A stretch of 64,000 nucleotides of DNA. It comes from JAFDZV01 sp964455525 (GTDB lineage Bacteria > Bacteroidota > Ignavibacteria > OLB7). Within the stretch, counting starts at the first letter, position 1. Each line of letters starts with the position of its first letter. This document shows positions 24,458 to 33,587 of this stretch, one piece after another. The stretch covers positions 62,001-126,000 of the forward strand of contig CAYVWR010000011.1 in NCBI GenBank assembly GCA_964455525.1. Direction: 5' to 3'. Both the position numbers and the translations under genes were made by a program. The notes under the pieces are model-generated. The model was not told the DNA's origin and did no database searches. It saw only the letters and a list, made by a program, of their open reading frames with translations.

Positions 24458-26755
24458 TTAACGCCGAATAACGGCAACTTTACCCATAACTGCGTTGTCG
24501 CCGCTATCGGAACCGGCGGCAATGATATAGACCCCAGTGGGAACGGTAGCACCGTGATCATCCAGGCCATCCCATAGTGCCACAGCTCCACCCGGCGACG
24601 GGAACTGGCGAACCAGCTTCCAGCCAGGCCCGAAAATCTTGATAATGGCATTGGCAGGCAACCCATTGATGCGCAACGGCTCGGCAGAGGGAACAAGGAA
24701 CGGTTGAGGTGATACCGAGATCGTCTCGACGTTGCCGGGCGAACGGACGGCGGTGGTGGAGATCCTGTTCAGGCCGTTCGCGGTCCCAATATAAATATCT
24801 CCCGTTGCATCTTCGGCGAGAATGGAGAGCACATCGTTGCTCACCAGCGGAGAATTTTCCTCGGTAAACCTACTCTGTACCGCATCCCCTTCCGGGTTTA
24901 GAAGGAATACCCCCTGGTTTGTCCCCACCCACTTCCTGTTCAATGCATCCACCGCAATCGCTCTGACGGGGATATCGCTGAGCGGCCTGATCGTACGGAA
25001 CACCGCCCTGGTATTGCTATTGAAGACAAAGGAAGTCGGGTTGACCAGCACGGAAACCCCGCGCTCGGTCCCTACCCATAGCTCGCCGAGCTGGTCGGTG
25101 GCAATCGCCGTCGGCTTGTTCGTCGGCAACCCATCGGCGGTTGTGACCGGCTTCCAGATATCGTCATCAATGGCATCGAACGTGCCGCGCTCGTTGAACG
25201 CATACAATCCCTGACCGGGATTTATATCTTCGGGGCTGGCAAGCCATTTTGTGCCGTTGTTGTCGATGGCGATCTTCGAGAACACCCTGACCTTGTTCAG
25301 ATCGTCGTCATAGGCCTCGAACCCGCTGCCATCGCGCGACTCCTCGCCGGGACGCAACTTTACAACCAGAATGGGACCGGAGGAGGATCGGTTATCGTAA
25401 TTGGTGAGCCATGTGCGGCCGTTGGCATCGGTAATCGACTGGCCAACCAGCAGGAACTCTTCCCCGGCAACTCCTGGTGCCAGCGGGGAGTTCGACTGAT
25501 TGTACAGCGTCGCCTCGACCCCTTCGGCGGTCGGCCTGATGTTGGTCACCCCCCGGCCATAGGTTCCGGCCCACACAGAGCCATCAAGACCTGCCCCTAT
25601 ATACCAGACGCTCCTGGCCCTGAGCGCAGGCGGGTTACCCTCGGTAAACCGCTGCCAGACCCCATTGAACAACCGTGAAAGGCCACGCTCCCCTCGTCCG
25701 CCGAACCCGGAGTTTGCGGTCCAGAGCGCATGATCGGTGGCAATCGCAAGATCGTTGAAGATATTGCCTGCTGGCGCATTCGGCATCTTGACCGATAGCT
25801 CCTCTCCCTGAAGCAGGGCAAAGCCGAGGGTGGAGAAGCCCACCCCGAGTGTGCCATCGTTTGCCATGGCGATTCCCGTGATCCGGTCCTCTCCATCGGT
25901 TACCGAGCGAAAGGTTCCATCCTGATAGCGATAGACCGTATTTCCGGCAGCAGCGGCGATGCGGTTGCCGGAAACAGCCAGCCGCACCGCGTTATTCGGC
26001 AGCTCGCTCCGCCTGCTGTAGCTGTCGGCACTGATCGTATAGGCCCCGCTATCAGCGCCAACAAACAGAGAATCCCCCATCTGTGCCAGCGATAGCACTG
26101 ACGTTGCTCCAGCCAGCGCATACAGATTCCAGGAGCTGGGGTCGGCAAGATTGCTTCCGTTCAGCGGGGCGTTGACAAGCCCCAGGCCCGTGCCAAGCCA
26201 GATCCGGCCATTCCAGAACGCCACCGCGTTCACCGGCGTGTTCTGCGGCACCGGTCCAAACCGGAAATACGACTCGATGAAGATGCTGTCATCGGGATTA
26301 TAGACGCCGACACCGAAATCGGTAAGCACGTAGACACGCCCCGCATTGAACCCGAACCCGTTGATCTTACGGCTTGGACGATCCCCCATCGTAGCGATCT
26401 CGGTGGCATAACTCCAGCTTCCGCTGCCACGGATAATGCTGATAAACCCGTTGTTGCTCCCCGCATAAACATCGCCGGTGGCGGGATCGACATCAACGGC
26501 GGTGGTGTTCAGCGCCATCAACCCTTCGGTAGTATGATAGATTCTGAAGGAATCCGGCCGCGATGTATATCCTACCACCCCACCGGTCGTCGCCACCCAG
26601 AATGCCCCCTCCCCATCGAAGGCCACGCTCTGCGCCGAGTTCAGGGCGCTGTAGACCGTCCATGTATGATTATCATTGGTCTGTGCCGTTGCCCGCATGG
26701 CAAGAACGCAGACAAAAGCAAGAGCGAGCGTGACTATCTCTGTTGAGGATCTCAT
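24458..26755 (-). CDS. large secreted propeller protein with FlgD/type IX-like C-terminal domain
   Basis: Exported protein of 765 residues. Start at 26755 gives a signal peptide (ALAFVCVLAMRATAQ); the longer frame adds 34 unlikely residues. Repeats such as TGDVYAGSNNGFISI, NGRIWLGTGLGLVN, LGELWVGTERGVSVL and NRKWVGTNQGVFLL are two-component-regulator propeller blades (YVTN/Reg_prop type). The C-terminal 90 residues (VSPQPFLVPSAEPLRI, then LVRQFPSPGGAVALWDGLDDHGATVPTGVYIIAAG) resemble FlgD-like tails common on type IX secreted proteins of this group. The likely fate is export to the surface or medium. Role unknown. Confidence 0.82.
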   Translation of the reverse strand: MRSSTEIVTLALAFVCVLAMRATAQTNDNHTWTVYSALNSAQSVAFDGEGAFWVATTGGVVGYTSRPDSFRIYHTTEGLMALNTTAVDVDPATGDVYAGSNNGFISIIRGSGSWSYATEIATMGDRPSRKINGFGFNAGRVYVLTDFGVGVYNPDDSIFIESYFRFGPVPQNTPVNAVAFWNGRIWLGTGLGLVNAPLNGSNLADPSSWNLYALAGATSVLSLAQMGDSLFVGADSGAYTISADSYSRRSELPNNAVRLAVSGNRIAAAAGNTVYRYQDGTFRSVTDGEDRITGIAMANDGTLGVGFSTLGFALLQGEELSVKMPNAPAGNIFNDLAIATDHALWTANSGFGGRGERGLSRLFNGVWQRFTEGNPPALRARSVWYIGAGLDGSVWAGTYGRGVTNIRPTAEGVEATLYNQSNSPLAPGVAGEEFLLVGQSITDANGRTWLTNYDNRSSSGPILVVKLRPGEESRDGSGFEAYDDDLNKVRVFSKIAIDNNGTKWLASPEDINPGQGLYAFNERGTFDAIDDDIWKPVTTADGLPTNKPTAIATDQLGELWVGTERGVSVLVNPTSFVFNSNTRAVFRTIRPLSDIPVRAIAVDALNRKWVGTNQGVFLLNPEGDAVQSRFTEENSPLVSNDVLSILAEDATGDIYIGTANGLNRISTTAVRSPGNVETISVSPQPFLVPSAEPLRINGLPANAIIKIFGPGWKLVRQFPSPGGAVALWDGLDDHGATVPTGVYIIAAGSDSGDNAVMGKVAVIRR

Positions 26756-27067
26756 ACGGCACTGTACATTACGAAGAGCTGATTGGAACCCATCGGAGCA
26801 TCTACCGAGACGCTGGGATAACCAGATCGCGGCAACCAACATCCAACAACGCCGCAATGCAAGGCATTACGAGGTAGGAATAACGTTCCCGGGCAACGCC
26901 TTGCCATGACCGGGTATCCGAGACGGGCTATGCATACGGGGACAACCGAATCCAACCGGCATGTTCGGCCAGCCCTTGTGGCGTGTCCGGGCGTTGCCAA
27001 CCATAGACGCACACCGTGGGCTGCCGGGAATCATCAGCGGCAACGGGCACGATCGGCAGATACAACC
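26756..27067. other. intergenic region upstream of the propeller gene
   Basis: 312 bases between the propeller gene and lumazine synthase, both minus strand. No gene, hairpin with T run or riboswitch is visible. It presumably holds the promoter of the propeller gene. Confidence 0.3.
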
Positions 27068-27565
27068 TCAGGAGTTCAAGGCCGGCTCATCATGGCCGGA
27101 ATCGATTGCACGGAGCAGATTTACCATCTCGATCCCCGCCTGTGCGGCCTCCCATCCCTTGTTCCCCGCCTTTGTTCCGGCGCGCTCGATAGCCTGCTCA
27201 ATGGAGTCAACCGTCAGCACACCAAACAGACAGGGGACGCCGCTGCTCATCATGGCAGAGGAGATCCCCTTGGTAGCCTCACCGGCGACATACGAGAAGT
27301 GCGGGGTCGCACCCCGTATCACCGCGCCAAGCGCTATCACCGCATCATACCGCCCCGTCCCGGCAAGACGTTGTACGACGAGCGGAAGCTCGAACGCGCC
27401 GGGACAATACACGGTCGTGCAGTTGCCTTCATCTCCTCCATGCATTCGGATGCAGTCAAGGGCACCCTCAAGCAATCGTTTGGTGATGAAATCGTTCCAC
27501 CTGGTGACAACGATCGCAAAACGTTGCCCTGCGGCACTGAGCGATCCTTCGATAACGTTTGCCAT
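27068..27565 (-). CDS. ribH: 6,7-dimethyl-8-ribityllumazine synthase
   Basis: Riboflavin-synthesis enzyme of 165 residues that condenses ribityl-aminouracil with dihydroxybutanone phosphate. Motifs: FAIVVTRWNDFITKRLLEGAL near the N-terminus, YCPGAFELPLVVQRL, VIALGAVIRGATPHFSYV (catalytic histidine nearby) and GVPCLFGVLTVDSIEQAIERAGTKAGNKGWEAA. Length matches the family. It faces the plus-strand DUF547 gene, with 91 bases between the two starts. No other riboflavin gene and no FMN riboswitch was seen here. Confidence 0.93.
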   Translation of the reverse strand: MANVIEGSLSAAGQRFAIVVTRWNDFITKRLLEGALDCIRMHGGDEGNCTTVYCPGAFELPLVVQRLAGTGRYDAVIALGAVIRGATPHFSYVAGEATKGISSAMMSSGVPCLFGVLTVDSIEQAIERAGTKAGNKGWEAAQAGIEMVNLLRAIDSGHDEPALNS

Positions 27566-27656
27566 ACAAGATTATTCCGGGATTCAAACCTGACTGCATG
27601 TCCGTAGACCATGCAACGTGCAGTCGAAAAACAGGCTGAAATATAAGGAATACGCG

Positions 27657-28412
27657 ATGACCCTTTTGAACAAAACTGTCCCGCTGCACGTCTGGCCGCT
27701 TGCCTGCATACTGCTGATGGCCTCGTTCTGTGCGCTCCAGGCCACTCCGCAGGACTTCGATCACTCAGCCTTCGACCGTCTTCTGGCACAGGCGGTCGTC
27801 AACGGCAGAGTCGATTACGCAGCATTCAGAACCAGTAGGGAGTTCGCCGCCTATCTGGTCGCGCTGGAACGTGCAGCTCCGGCCACACTCCCGGCCGCCG
27901 GGCAGCTTGCGTTCTGGATCAATGCCTATAATTCTCTTACCATCAGGAACGTGCTCGACAACCCCGGAATCAAACAGCCAACGGATATCAAGGGGTTCTT
28001 CGACATCAGGAAATTCAAGGTCGCCGGGCAGCAGCTTTCCTTGAACGATATCGAGAACACCATCATCCGTGCGCGATTCAAGGACCCGCTTATCCACTTC
28101 GGGCTTGTCTGCGCAGCACGAAGCTGTCCGCCGCTCCTTCCTCGTGCCTATACCGGCAGCACCGTGTATACGCTTCTTGCACAGAACGCCACGGCATATC
28201 TGGCCTCCCAGTACAACCGCTATGATATCAAGGACAATGTGCTGCGGCTCTCGAAGATCTTCGAGTGGTACGCGGCGGATTTCAACGGCGAGGCCGGAAC
28301 ACGGGATTTTGTCAGGAAGTACGGTACGGTGCAGATGAAACAGGCGCTTGCAGCCTCTCCGGCTGTAACGGTCGCGTTTCTGGAGTATGACTGGACCTTG
28401 AACGCCCGATAG
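27657..28412 (+). CDS. secreted DUF547 protein
   Basis: Predicted exported protein of 251 residues. Start at 27657 has an AAGGA ribosome site 6 bases upstream and opens a signal peptide (LACILLMASFCALQA). The DUF547 core follows: LAFWINAYNSLTIRNVLDN, then LSLNDIENTIIRARFKDPLIHFGLVCAARSCPPLLPRAYTG, where the Asn-Ala-Tyr-Asn and CAARSCP motifs are the conserved blocks of this family. The mechanism is unsettled; a cysteine-dependent peptidase-like fold has been suggested for related domains. Divergent from ribH, so the 27566-27656 gap may hold two promoters. Confidence 0.82.
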   Translation: MTLLNKTVPLHVWPLACILLMASFCALQATPQDFDHSAFDRLLAQAVVNGRVDYAAFRTSREFAAYLVALERAAPATLPAAGQLAFWINAYNSLTIRNVLDNPGIKQPTDIKGFFDIRKFKVAGQQLSLNDIENTIIRARFKDPLIHFGLVCAARSCPPLLPRAYTGSTVYTLLAQNATAYLASQYNRYDIKDNVLRLSKIFEWYAADFNGEAGTRDFVRKYGTVQMKQALAASPAVTVAFLEYDWTLNAR

Positions 28413-28540
28413 GCACACACGGACGCTGGCTGGATAAACGTTATCGGCGATATGGCGGCGACATATGCCGAAGACTCCAGGATCGAGGCAGCACATCCTG
28501 GAACGGCGGGTTCGTTCCGTATATACCTGGCAGGCTACTC

Positions 28541-29002
28541 CTACGGCAGAGTGCTCGGCAGGAAGATATCGAACCGCCCCACCACCTGATAGGAGCAGCA
28601 GCCACCAACCTCGCGAACCCTGACGTCCCGTACCGTATCGCCCCGCTCTCCTCGCATGGCAACGATGAGGAATGGGGCTGCGGGCAATCCGCCAGCAGTG
28701 TAGCGCATAAAATACGCGCCATCAATCGCCAACGTCTCAAAGGCAGTTGTATCGCCACCATCAACCCGCAACAGACGCACAATAGCGTCGGTTGTCGGGC
28801 GACGTACCACAATGGTCGTATCAACGCTCAACGGCGTACCGGCTTGATTCATCACGAGAGTGGTATCAACGCTCAGCGTGTCGATCACGGATATCACCAG
28901 GGCCGGTGGCACCGGGCCGCACACCACATCACCGCAATTATCGCCACAGCCATGCAGCAGCAGCATCGCAATACCAAGAAGGGCGGCAGAAAGTCGATTC
29001 AT
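28541..29002 (-). CDS. putative lipoprotein of unknown function
   Basis: Protein of 153 residues; not recognised. The start at 29002 gives a lipoprotein signal (ALLGIAMLLLHGC, lipobox LHGC), and is followed by cysteines in GDNCGDVVCGP. The mature part has beta-strand pattern (LVISVIDTLSVDTTLVM) with a repeated SVDTT motif, and ends with a cysteine pair in GGCCSYQVVG. It begins 5 bases downstream of the stop of the FAD oxidase gene, so it is probably in the same transcript as the DprE1/DprE2-like pair. Confidence 0.65.
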   Translation of the reverse strand: MNRLSAALLGIAMLLLHGCGDNCGDVVCGPVPPALVISVIDTLSVDTTLVMNQAGTPLSVDTTIVVRRPTTDAIVRLLRVDGGDTTAFETLAIDGAYFMRYTAGGLPAAPFLIVAMRGERGDTVRDVRVREVGGCCSYQVVGRFDIFLPSTLP

Positions 29003-29007
29003 CGTAA

Positions 29008-30525
29008 TTATCCCGTGGAAACTATGCTCTGGATCATCGGGGGTTCGTGAGGATTCTCCCGATCTACTGATACCGCGCCGGCAGATGCTCCGCAGGAACC
29101 AAAGAGCCGACGATACAGGTTCGTCTCCAGGATGCCTTCCGGGTCGCACAGATTCTTAAGCTGCATAAATCTCTGCACGGTCTCCCGCCCCAGATATCGT
29201 TCAACCGATGGTGCCCGCAGGGTGCTATCCTTGGCGAAGTAGAACCGCCCACCGGCATCAAGGACGATATCATCCAACCGGCTGGCCAGATCCCAGATTG
29301 CCGTACGATTTTTTGCGGTCACCCGGAAATCGAGCGCAAGCGAATACCCATCCACCGCATGGGTCATCGGAAATGGGTCCTTGCGATGGCGCTTGAAGAC
29401 AGCCAGATAAGGGGGATACCCCACCTTCCGTGCAAGCGCAAGCTGCTGGCGAAACGCCTCCTCGGCATGCTCGGCCGGGATAAAGCTCTGGTACTGTACA
29501 AGCCCTCCCCTGCCATACGCCAGCTTCCAGTTCGGCACATAATCCAGCAGGAACGCGAAGGCAGCATGGGATTGCCGGAACGGTTTGCCGCGATCGAGCA
29601 GGGCGCTGGCAGCGAACTTCGCCATGTTGATTGCGCGTATACCACCATTGTTCATAAAGGGGCGCATAAAGCGCCACAATGTCGATTTCGGCAGCAGGCC
29701 AAGGATGGTATCGGGGAGCTGCTGATGTTCGATCCGTAGCGTCTGTGCGGGATTCTGATCCTCGCCTGGCTTCAGATAATGGGCTTCATGAACCACACCA
29801 CGTCCCAGGCCTCTTCCTGTAGCAAATGCATCGATCCAGCCGACCAGATAGTCGACATGATCGACGCGCTCCTCAAAAACCCGCACCATCTCCCGAAGGG
29901 ACTTCACGTTGATGGCAACCACATCGAGCAGGCCGGAACTGACACGTTTCAGCCGGAGCGTCACGGTGGTGATGCAGCCAAGCATACCGAACCCACCGAT
30001 CGCAGCATGAAACAGCTCTACGTTCTCCTGGCGCGAGCACCGCGCAAGCTCTCCGGTGGGAAGCAGCATCTCCAGTTCCATGATATGCTCGCCGATCGTC
30101 CCCACGGCAAAATTGTTCTTCCCATGAATGTTCATCGAGGCGCATCCTCCCAGCGTCGGGAACATGGTGCCGGGCACAACCGGAGGCCACCAGCCATCCG
30201 GGAGCACATATTCCCAGAGCTGCCGGATGCTTACACCGGCCTCTGCCTTGACAACCCCGGTGACCGGGTTCCACTCCAGCACACGGCAGAACCGGGTCAT
30301 ATCCAGAATGATATTCTCGGCATTGAGCGCGGCATCCCCATAGCTTCTCCCGGCTCCCCTGAATGCAATCGAACGCCCGGAACGGCGCGCCAGAGCAAAG
30401 ACATCTCTGATGCCCTGGAGTGTGGATGGACGGTAGACATAGGAAACAGCATCGGTGCTCATCCCCCAGCCGGAGACCACCTCGATATGCTGTGCGGGAA
30501 ATATGAAGGAGGGATCGCTGCTCAT
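29008..30525 (-). CDS. DprE1-like FAD-linked oxidoreductase
   Basis: Flavin oxidase of 505 residues of the FAD_binding_4/ALO type. FRGAGRSYGDAALN (about residues 54-67 from this start) is the FAD pyrophosphate loop, and DGWWPPVVPGTMFPTLGGCASMNIHGKNN parallels the HGKN block of decaprenyl-phosphoryl-ribose oxidase. The C-terminal GGRFYFAKDSTLRAPSVERYLG also follows DprE1. Start 30525 (ATG) is preferred over the upstream TTG at 30552. It follows an SDR gene by 16 bases, as in the actinobacterial DprE1-DprE2 pair, which converts polyprenyl-phospho-ribose to arabinose. The substrate here is an inference. Confidence 0.82.
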   Translation of the reverse strand: MSSDPSFIFPAQHIEVVSGWGMSTDAVSYVYRPSTLQGIRDVFALARRSGRSIAFRGAGRSYGDAALNAENIILDMTRFCRVLEWNPVTGVVKAEAGVSIRQLWEYVLPDGWWPPVVPGTMFPTLGGCASMNIHGKNNFAVGTIGEHIMELEMLLPTGELARCSRQENVELFHAAIGGFGMLGCITTVTLRLKRVSSGLLDVVAINVKSLREMVRVFEERVDHVDYLVGWIDAFATGRGLGRGVVHEAHYLKPGEDQNPAQTLRIEHQQLPDTILGLLPKSTLWRFMRPFMNNGGIRAINMAKFAASALLDRGKPFRQSHAAFAFLLDYVPNWKLAYGRGGLVQYQSFIPAEHAEEAFRQQLALARKVGYPPYLAVFKRHRKDPFPMTHAVDGYSLALDFRVTAKNRTAIWDLASRLDDIVLDAGGRFYFAKDSTLRAPSVERYLGRETVQRFMQLKNLCDPEGILETNLYRRLFGSCGASAGAVSVDRENPHEPPMIQSIVSTG

Positions 30526-30541
30526 ACGTCGATAAATAATC

Positions 30542-31297
30542 TCAGATGCCAAGGCGCCGGAAGAGCACCGAAGGAATGGAACGCACCACCAGCCCCACCA
30601 GCCGCCACCGTCCCGGAATGTAGGCGGTGGTTCGTCCTGCTCTGGCAGCCCGCAGGATAAGTTCGGCAGCGCGTTCGGCAGAGACCAGCCAGAAAAGCCC
30701 CGGCATCCCCCGTGTCATGGCCGTATCGATAAACCCCGGCTTGATCGTAACGATACTGACGCCATAGCGGCCAAGACGATTGCGCAGGGCTTCAAGATAG
30801 GTATCAAGCGCCGCCTTGCTGGTACAGTAGGCGGGGTTTCCACGGCGGCCACGATCCCCGGCAATAGAGGAGATGCCGACGATAGTCCCGCGCTTCGTCC
30901 GCTCGAACCGCTTGGCGGCCTCGTTGAGCCACGCCATCGCACCAAGCGTATTCACCTCCATGATAGAAGTATCCTTGCCAGTATCGTATTCATCCTCGGT
31001 CACCCGTGGCATAACCCCTGCCGCATAGAATATCACATCGAGTCCACCGAGCCGACCGGTCAGATCCTGAAACAACGCAGGCACCGCCGGACGATCAAGC
31101 ACATCATGCACTGCGATAATGGCAACCTCGCCACCGGCCCGCTCGTTAAGCTCGTCGCGCAGCCGTTGCAGCTCATCGCCGCGCCGTGCCACAAGCGCCA
31201 CCCGGCACCCCTCGCCGACAAGACGGCGGGCAAGGGCCTCTCCCAGACCGGAAGAGGCACCAACCACGATGGCATACTTCCACAAGAGCCTTTTCAT
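30542..31297 (-). CDS. short-chain dehydrogenase/reductase (DprE2-like)
   Basis: SDR of 251 residues, starting at 31297 (MKRLLWKYAIVVGASSGLGEALARRLV). The cofactor motif GASSGLG is at about 13-19, VDVIFYAAG follows as the NAG-equivalent strand, and the active site is SSIAG with YCTSK (Ser, Tyr, Lys). It ends 16 bases before the DprE1-like gene, so the two act on the same route: the oxidase makes a 2-keto intermediate and the SDR reduces it. A C-terminal Arg-rich segment with a hydrophobic stretch (LVGLVVRSIPSVLF) fits membrane-near localisation. Confidence 0.82.
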   Translation of the reverse strand: MKRLLWKYAIVVGASSGLGEALARRLVGEGCRVALVARRGDELQRLRDELNERAGGEVAIIAVHDVLDRPAVPALFQDLTGRLGGLDVIFYAAGVMPRVTEDEYDTGKDTSIMEVNTLGAMAWLNEAAKRFERTKRGTIVGISSIAGDRGRRGNPAYCTSKAALDTYLEALRNRLGRYGVSIVTIKPGFIDTAMTRGMPGLFWLVSAERAAELILRAARAGRTTAYIPGRWRLVGLVVRSIPSVLFRRLGI

Positions 31298-32050
31298 ACA
31301 ATTCCATTCTGAAATAGGTAAGGATAACCAGGGAGAAGGAAGGGAACGCCTCAGGCGATATTCGTCCTCGTGGCACAGATACCCCGGCAAAGGCAGCCAA
31401 CCATCCCACTAGAATCCATGTTCGACGCAAAAGCACGCTAAAATAAGGGCTATCATCGGGATAGCCGCAACCGAACTGTTGCGGTGCCTACGTGCAATAG
31501 CATGGATGAGTCCGTCCTTCCTATCTCCTTTGTGCAACGGTACAGGCCAGCAGGCTCAACCATTGGCACTAAAATTGTATGATTCCGTTCCTATGCGTCC
31601 AGCTCTTGATATAATATCCGTGAGGTCCGAGGTCCTGGGACGAGGTGGCAACTGGTAAAGTTCCCGCTCCACGTTATTCTCGGCTATTATTTCAGATCAT
31701 AGGCTGGTATCAAACGGGGAGAGGGTCATGCGTCCTGCGATCCGATAAGCAGCCTTTTAGGTCGAGACTGTTTGTATCCTGTGCTTCAACGTCCAGTGAA
31801 GTGCAGGGCTGAGAAGGATCGGCACACCAGGTCCGTGTGTATAATGTTCTATGCCCCTCTCCCTTTTGTATTCTCCGCACTACCAGCCTCCATAGCAGTG
31901 ACATCAGCTATATCTGTCCCCCCCGTCAGCAGCAGACGTTCCCTCCCCAGCAGGATAGGCTTCTAACACTACGCTCTTCTCACACGTTGTTATAGCCAGA
32001 ACGATCCCTGCTTTCATTGTCTCGTGATAAGAATCAACGGAGGTCCTACA
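31298..32050. other. 750-bp intergenic region with possible promoter
   Basis: No gene is supported on either strand. A TATAAT lies at 31610-31615 with TTCCTA about 16 bases upstream, and the sequence after it has short self-complementary parts (GTCC...GGAC). A second TATAAT lies near 31837. These may drive the small plus-strand gene at 32051 through a long leader, or an unrecognised RNA. Confidence 0.35.
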
Positions 32051-32257
32051 ATGAAAACCACTTCATACGGTAATATGGTGGAACGGGAATATGAAGAACA
32101 TCTGGCAGGTCGTATGCCTGGCGTGATAGATCTTCATTCCCCCTACGCGCAGAGTGATGGCTATGAACTCGGCCATCGTATCGGCACAATGCGTGGCCTA
32201 CTGATAGGCTCGGTCTCGGGAGCGATCATGATGCTGGTGGTCAGGCTTCTCTTCTGA
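32051..32257 (+). CDS. small membrane protein of unknown function
   Basis: Protein of 68 residues. Start at 32051 is supported by a strong ribosome site (ACGGAGGTCC, 8 bases before ATG); an open frame begins 27 bases earlier but lacks it. The N-terminal 45 residues are soluble and mixed charge (MVEREYEEHLAGRMPG), and the C-terminal 20 are one hydrophobic segment (GLLIGSVSGAIMMLVVRLLF) ending at the stop. This looks like a tail-anchored or C-terminally inserted protein. No family is recognised. A hairpin follows its stop, so it is likely monocistronic. Confidence 0.7.
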   Translation: MKTTSYGNMVEREYEEHLAGRMPGVIDLHSPYAQSDGYELGHRIGTMRGLLIGSVSGAIMMLVVRLLF

Positions 32258-32287
32258 GCTATCGCTGAAGCCCTGTCTAGTACAGAC

Positions 32288-32329
32288 AACGCTCCACAGC
32301 CAGCCAGAGTATGGTTGCTGTGGAGCGTT
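32288..32329 (+). terminator. hairpin after the small membrane-protein gene
   Basis: Perfect 13-base stem, AACGCTCCACAGC (32288-32300) with its complement at 32317-32329, 31 bases past the stop. T-poor tail, so termination efficiency is uncertain. Confidence 0.6.
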
Positions 32330-32356
32330 CATTGTATCTATCAGGGGCATGGCAGT

Positions 32357-32389
32357 GGCAATGCGCCCGATGTTCCGGGGCGCATTGCC
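32357..32389 (-). terminator. hairpin after the trans-sulfuration gene
   Basis: 12-base stem, GGCAATGCGCCC (32357-32368) with its complement at 32378-32389, 9 bases past the stop at 32398 on the minus strand. No T run follows. Confidence 0.55.
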
Positions 32390-32397
32390 GCATCCGC

Positions 32398-33543
32398 TTA
32401 TGATGCTGAGAGCGCCTGGTCGATATCGGCGATCAGATCGGTCACATCCTCGATGCCAACCGAGAAGCGCACCAGCCCATCGGTGATGCCAAGCCGCGCA
32501 CGGTTCTCCGGCGGCACCGAGCCATGGGTCATCGACACCGGATGACAGAGAAGCGACTCCACCCCGCCGAGCGATTCCGCAAAGGTAAAAAGCTTAACAG
32601 CAGCGCAGAAACGACGTGCACGCTCAAGCGATCCGAGGTCGGCCGAGATCATCCCGCCGAACCCGCTCATCTGCTGTATGGCAAGGTCCCGCTGTGGGAA
32701 GTTGGGAAGTCCCGGATAGTATACGGCATGGAACTCCGGGCGGGCATCCAGATAATCTGCCACCTGCTCGGCGTTCAGACAATGGCGATCCATGCGCACT
32801 GGCAGAGTCTTCAGCGATCGCAGGGTGAGATAACAATCCTGCGGCCCCGGCACCGCACCGCAGGCATTCTGGATAAACGCCAGACGGTCGCCAAGCTCAT
32901 GATCGGCTGTCACAACCAGCCCTCCAACCAGATCGCTATGCCCACCGATATACTTTGTCGATGAATGAAGCACAATCGATGCACCGTAGGCAAGCGGGTT
33001 TTGCAGATAGGGACTCATGAAGGTATTGTCCACCACAAGCAGAACCCCATGCTCACCGGCTATTGCACCAAGCGCGCTCAGATCGCAGAGCCGCATCATG
33101 GGATTGGTCGGCGTCTCGGCATAGATCATCCGGGTATTCTCCCGGATCGCCGCGCGCACATTCTCCGGCTCGCGGAAATCGACATAGGTGAAGCTATAGC
33201 CATAACGCCCGAGCACCTTGTCGAACAAACGGAAGCTGCCCCCGTACATGTCATCGCCGGCAACGATATGATCGCCGGGGGAGAGCAGGCGCATCACCGC
33301 GTCGATCGCAGCAAGGCCGCTGGCAAAGGCAAGGCCTCGCTTGCCCCCTTCAAGCTCCGCAATACATGCTTCCAGCGCACCACGTGTGGGGTGCTGTGTA
33401 CGGGCATACTCATAGCCGGTATGATCCCCTATCCCCTTCTGTGCATAGGTGGATGTCTGAAAGATGGGGACATTCACCGCGCCGGTTGTCGGCTCCGGCT
33501 CCTGTCCCGCATGAATCGCCTTGGTTGAAAATCCGTACTCCAT
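32398..33543 (-). CDS. cystathionine gamma-lyase/gamma-synthase family enzyme
   Basis: PLP enzyme of 381 residues in sulfur amino-acid metabolism. Start at 33543 (MEYGFSTKAIHAGQEPEPTTGAV) fits the family length; the frame open further upstream is spurious. GYEYARTQHPTRGALE and KRGLAFASGLAAIDA are early conserved blocks, DNTFMSPYLQNPLAYGA carries the PLP-contacting Asp, and LHSSTKYIGGHSD holds the Schiff-base lysine. The C-terminal SLGGVESLLCHPVSMTH block is typical. The sequence alone cannot separate gamma-lyase, gamma-synthase and O-acetylhomoserine sulfhydrylase. It follows the solute-binding protein gene by 44 bases. Confidence 0.92.
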   Translation of the reverse strand: MEYGFSTKAIHAGQEPEPTTGAVNVPIFQTSTYAQKGIGDHTGYEYARTQHPTRGALEACIAELEGGKRGLAFASGLAAIDAVMRLLSPGDHIVAGDDMYGGSFRLFDKVLGRYGYSFTYVDFREPENVRAAIRENTRMIYAETPTNPMMRLCDLSALGAIAGEHGVLLVVDNTFMSPYLQNPLAYGASIVLHSSTKYIGGHSDLVGGLVVTADHELGDRLAFIQNACGAVPGPQDCYLTLRSLKTLPVRMDRHCLNAEQVADYLDARPEFHAVYYPGLPNFPQRDLAIQQMSGFGGMISADLGSLERARRFCAAVKLFTFAESLGGVESLLCHPVSMTHGSVPPENRARLGITDGLVRFSVGIEDVTDLIADIDQALSAS

Positions 33544-33587
33544 AAACCCCTTGCTTCTGTTATTTCGGATGAAAACATTCCTGGGGC

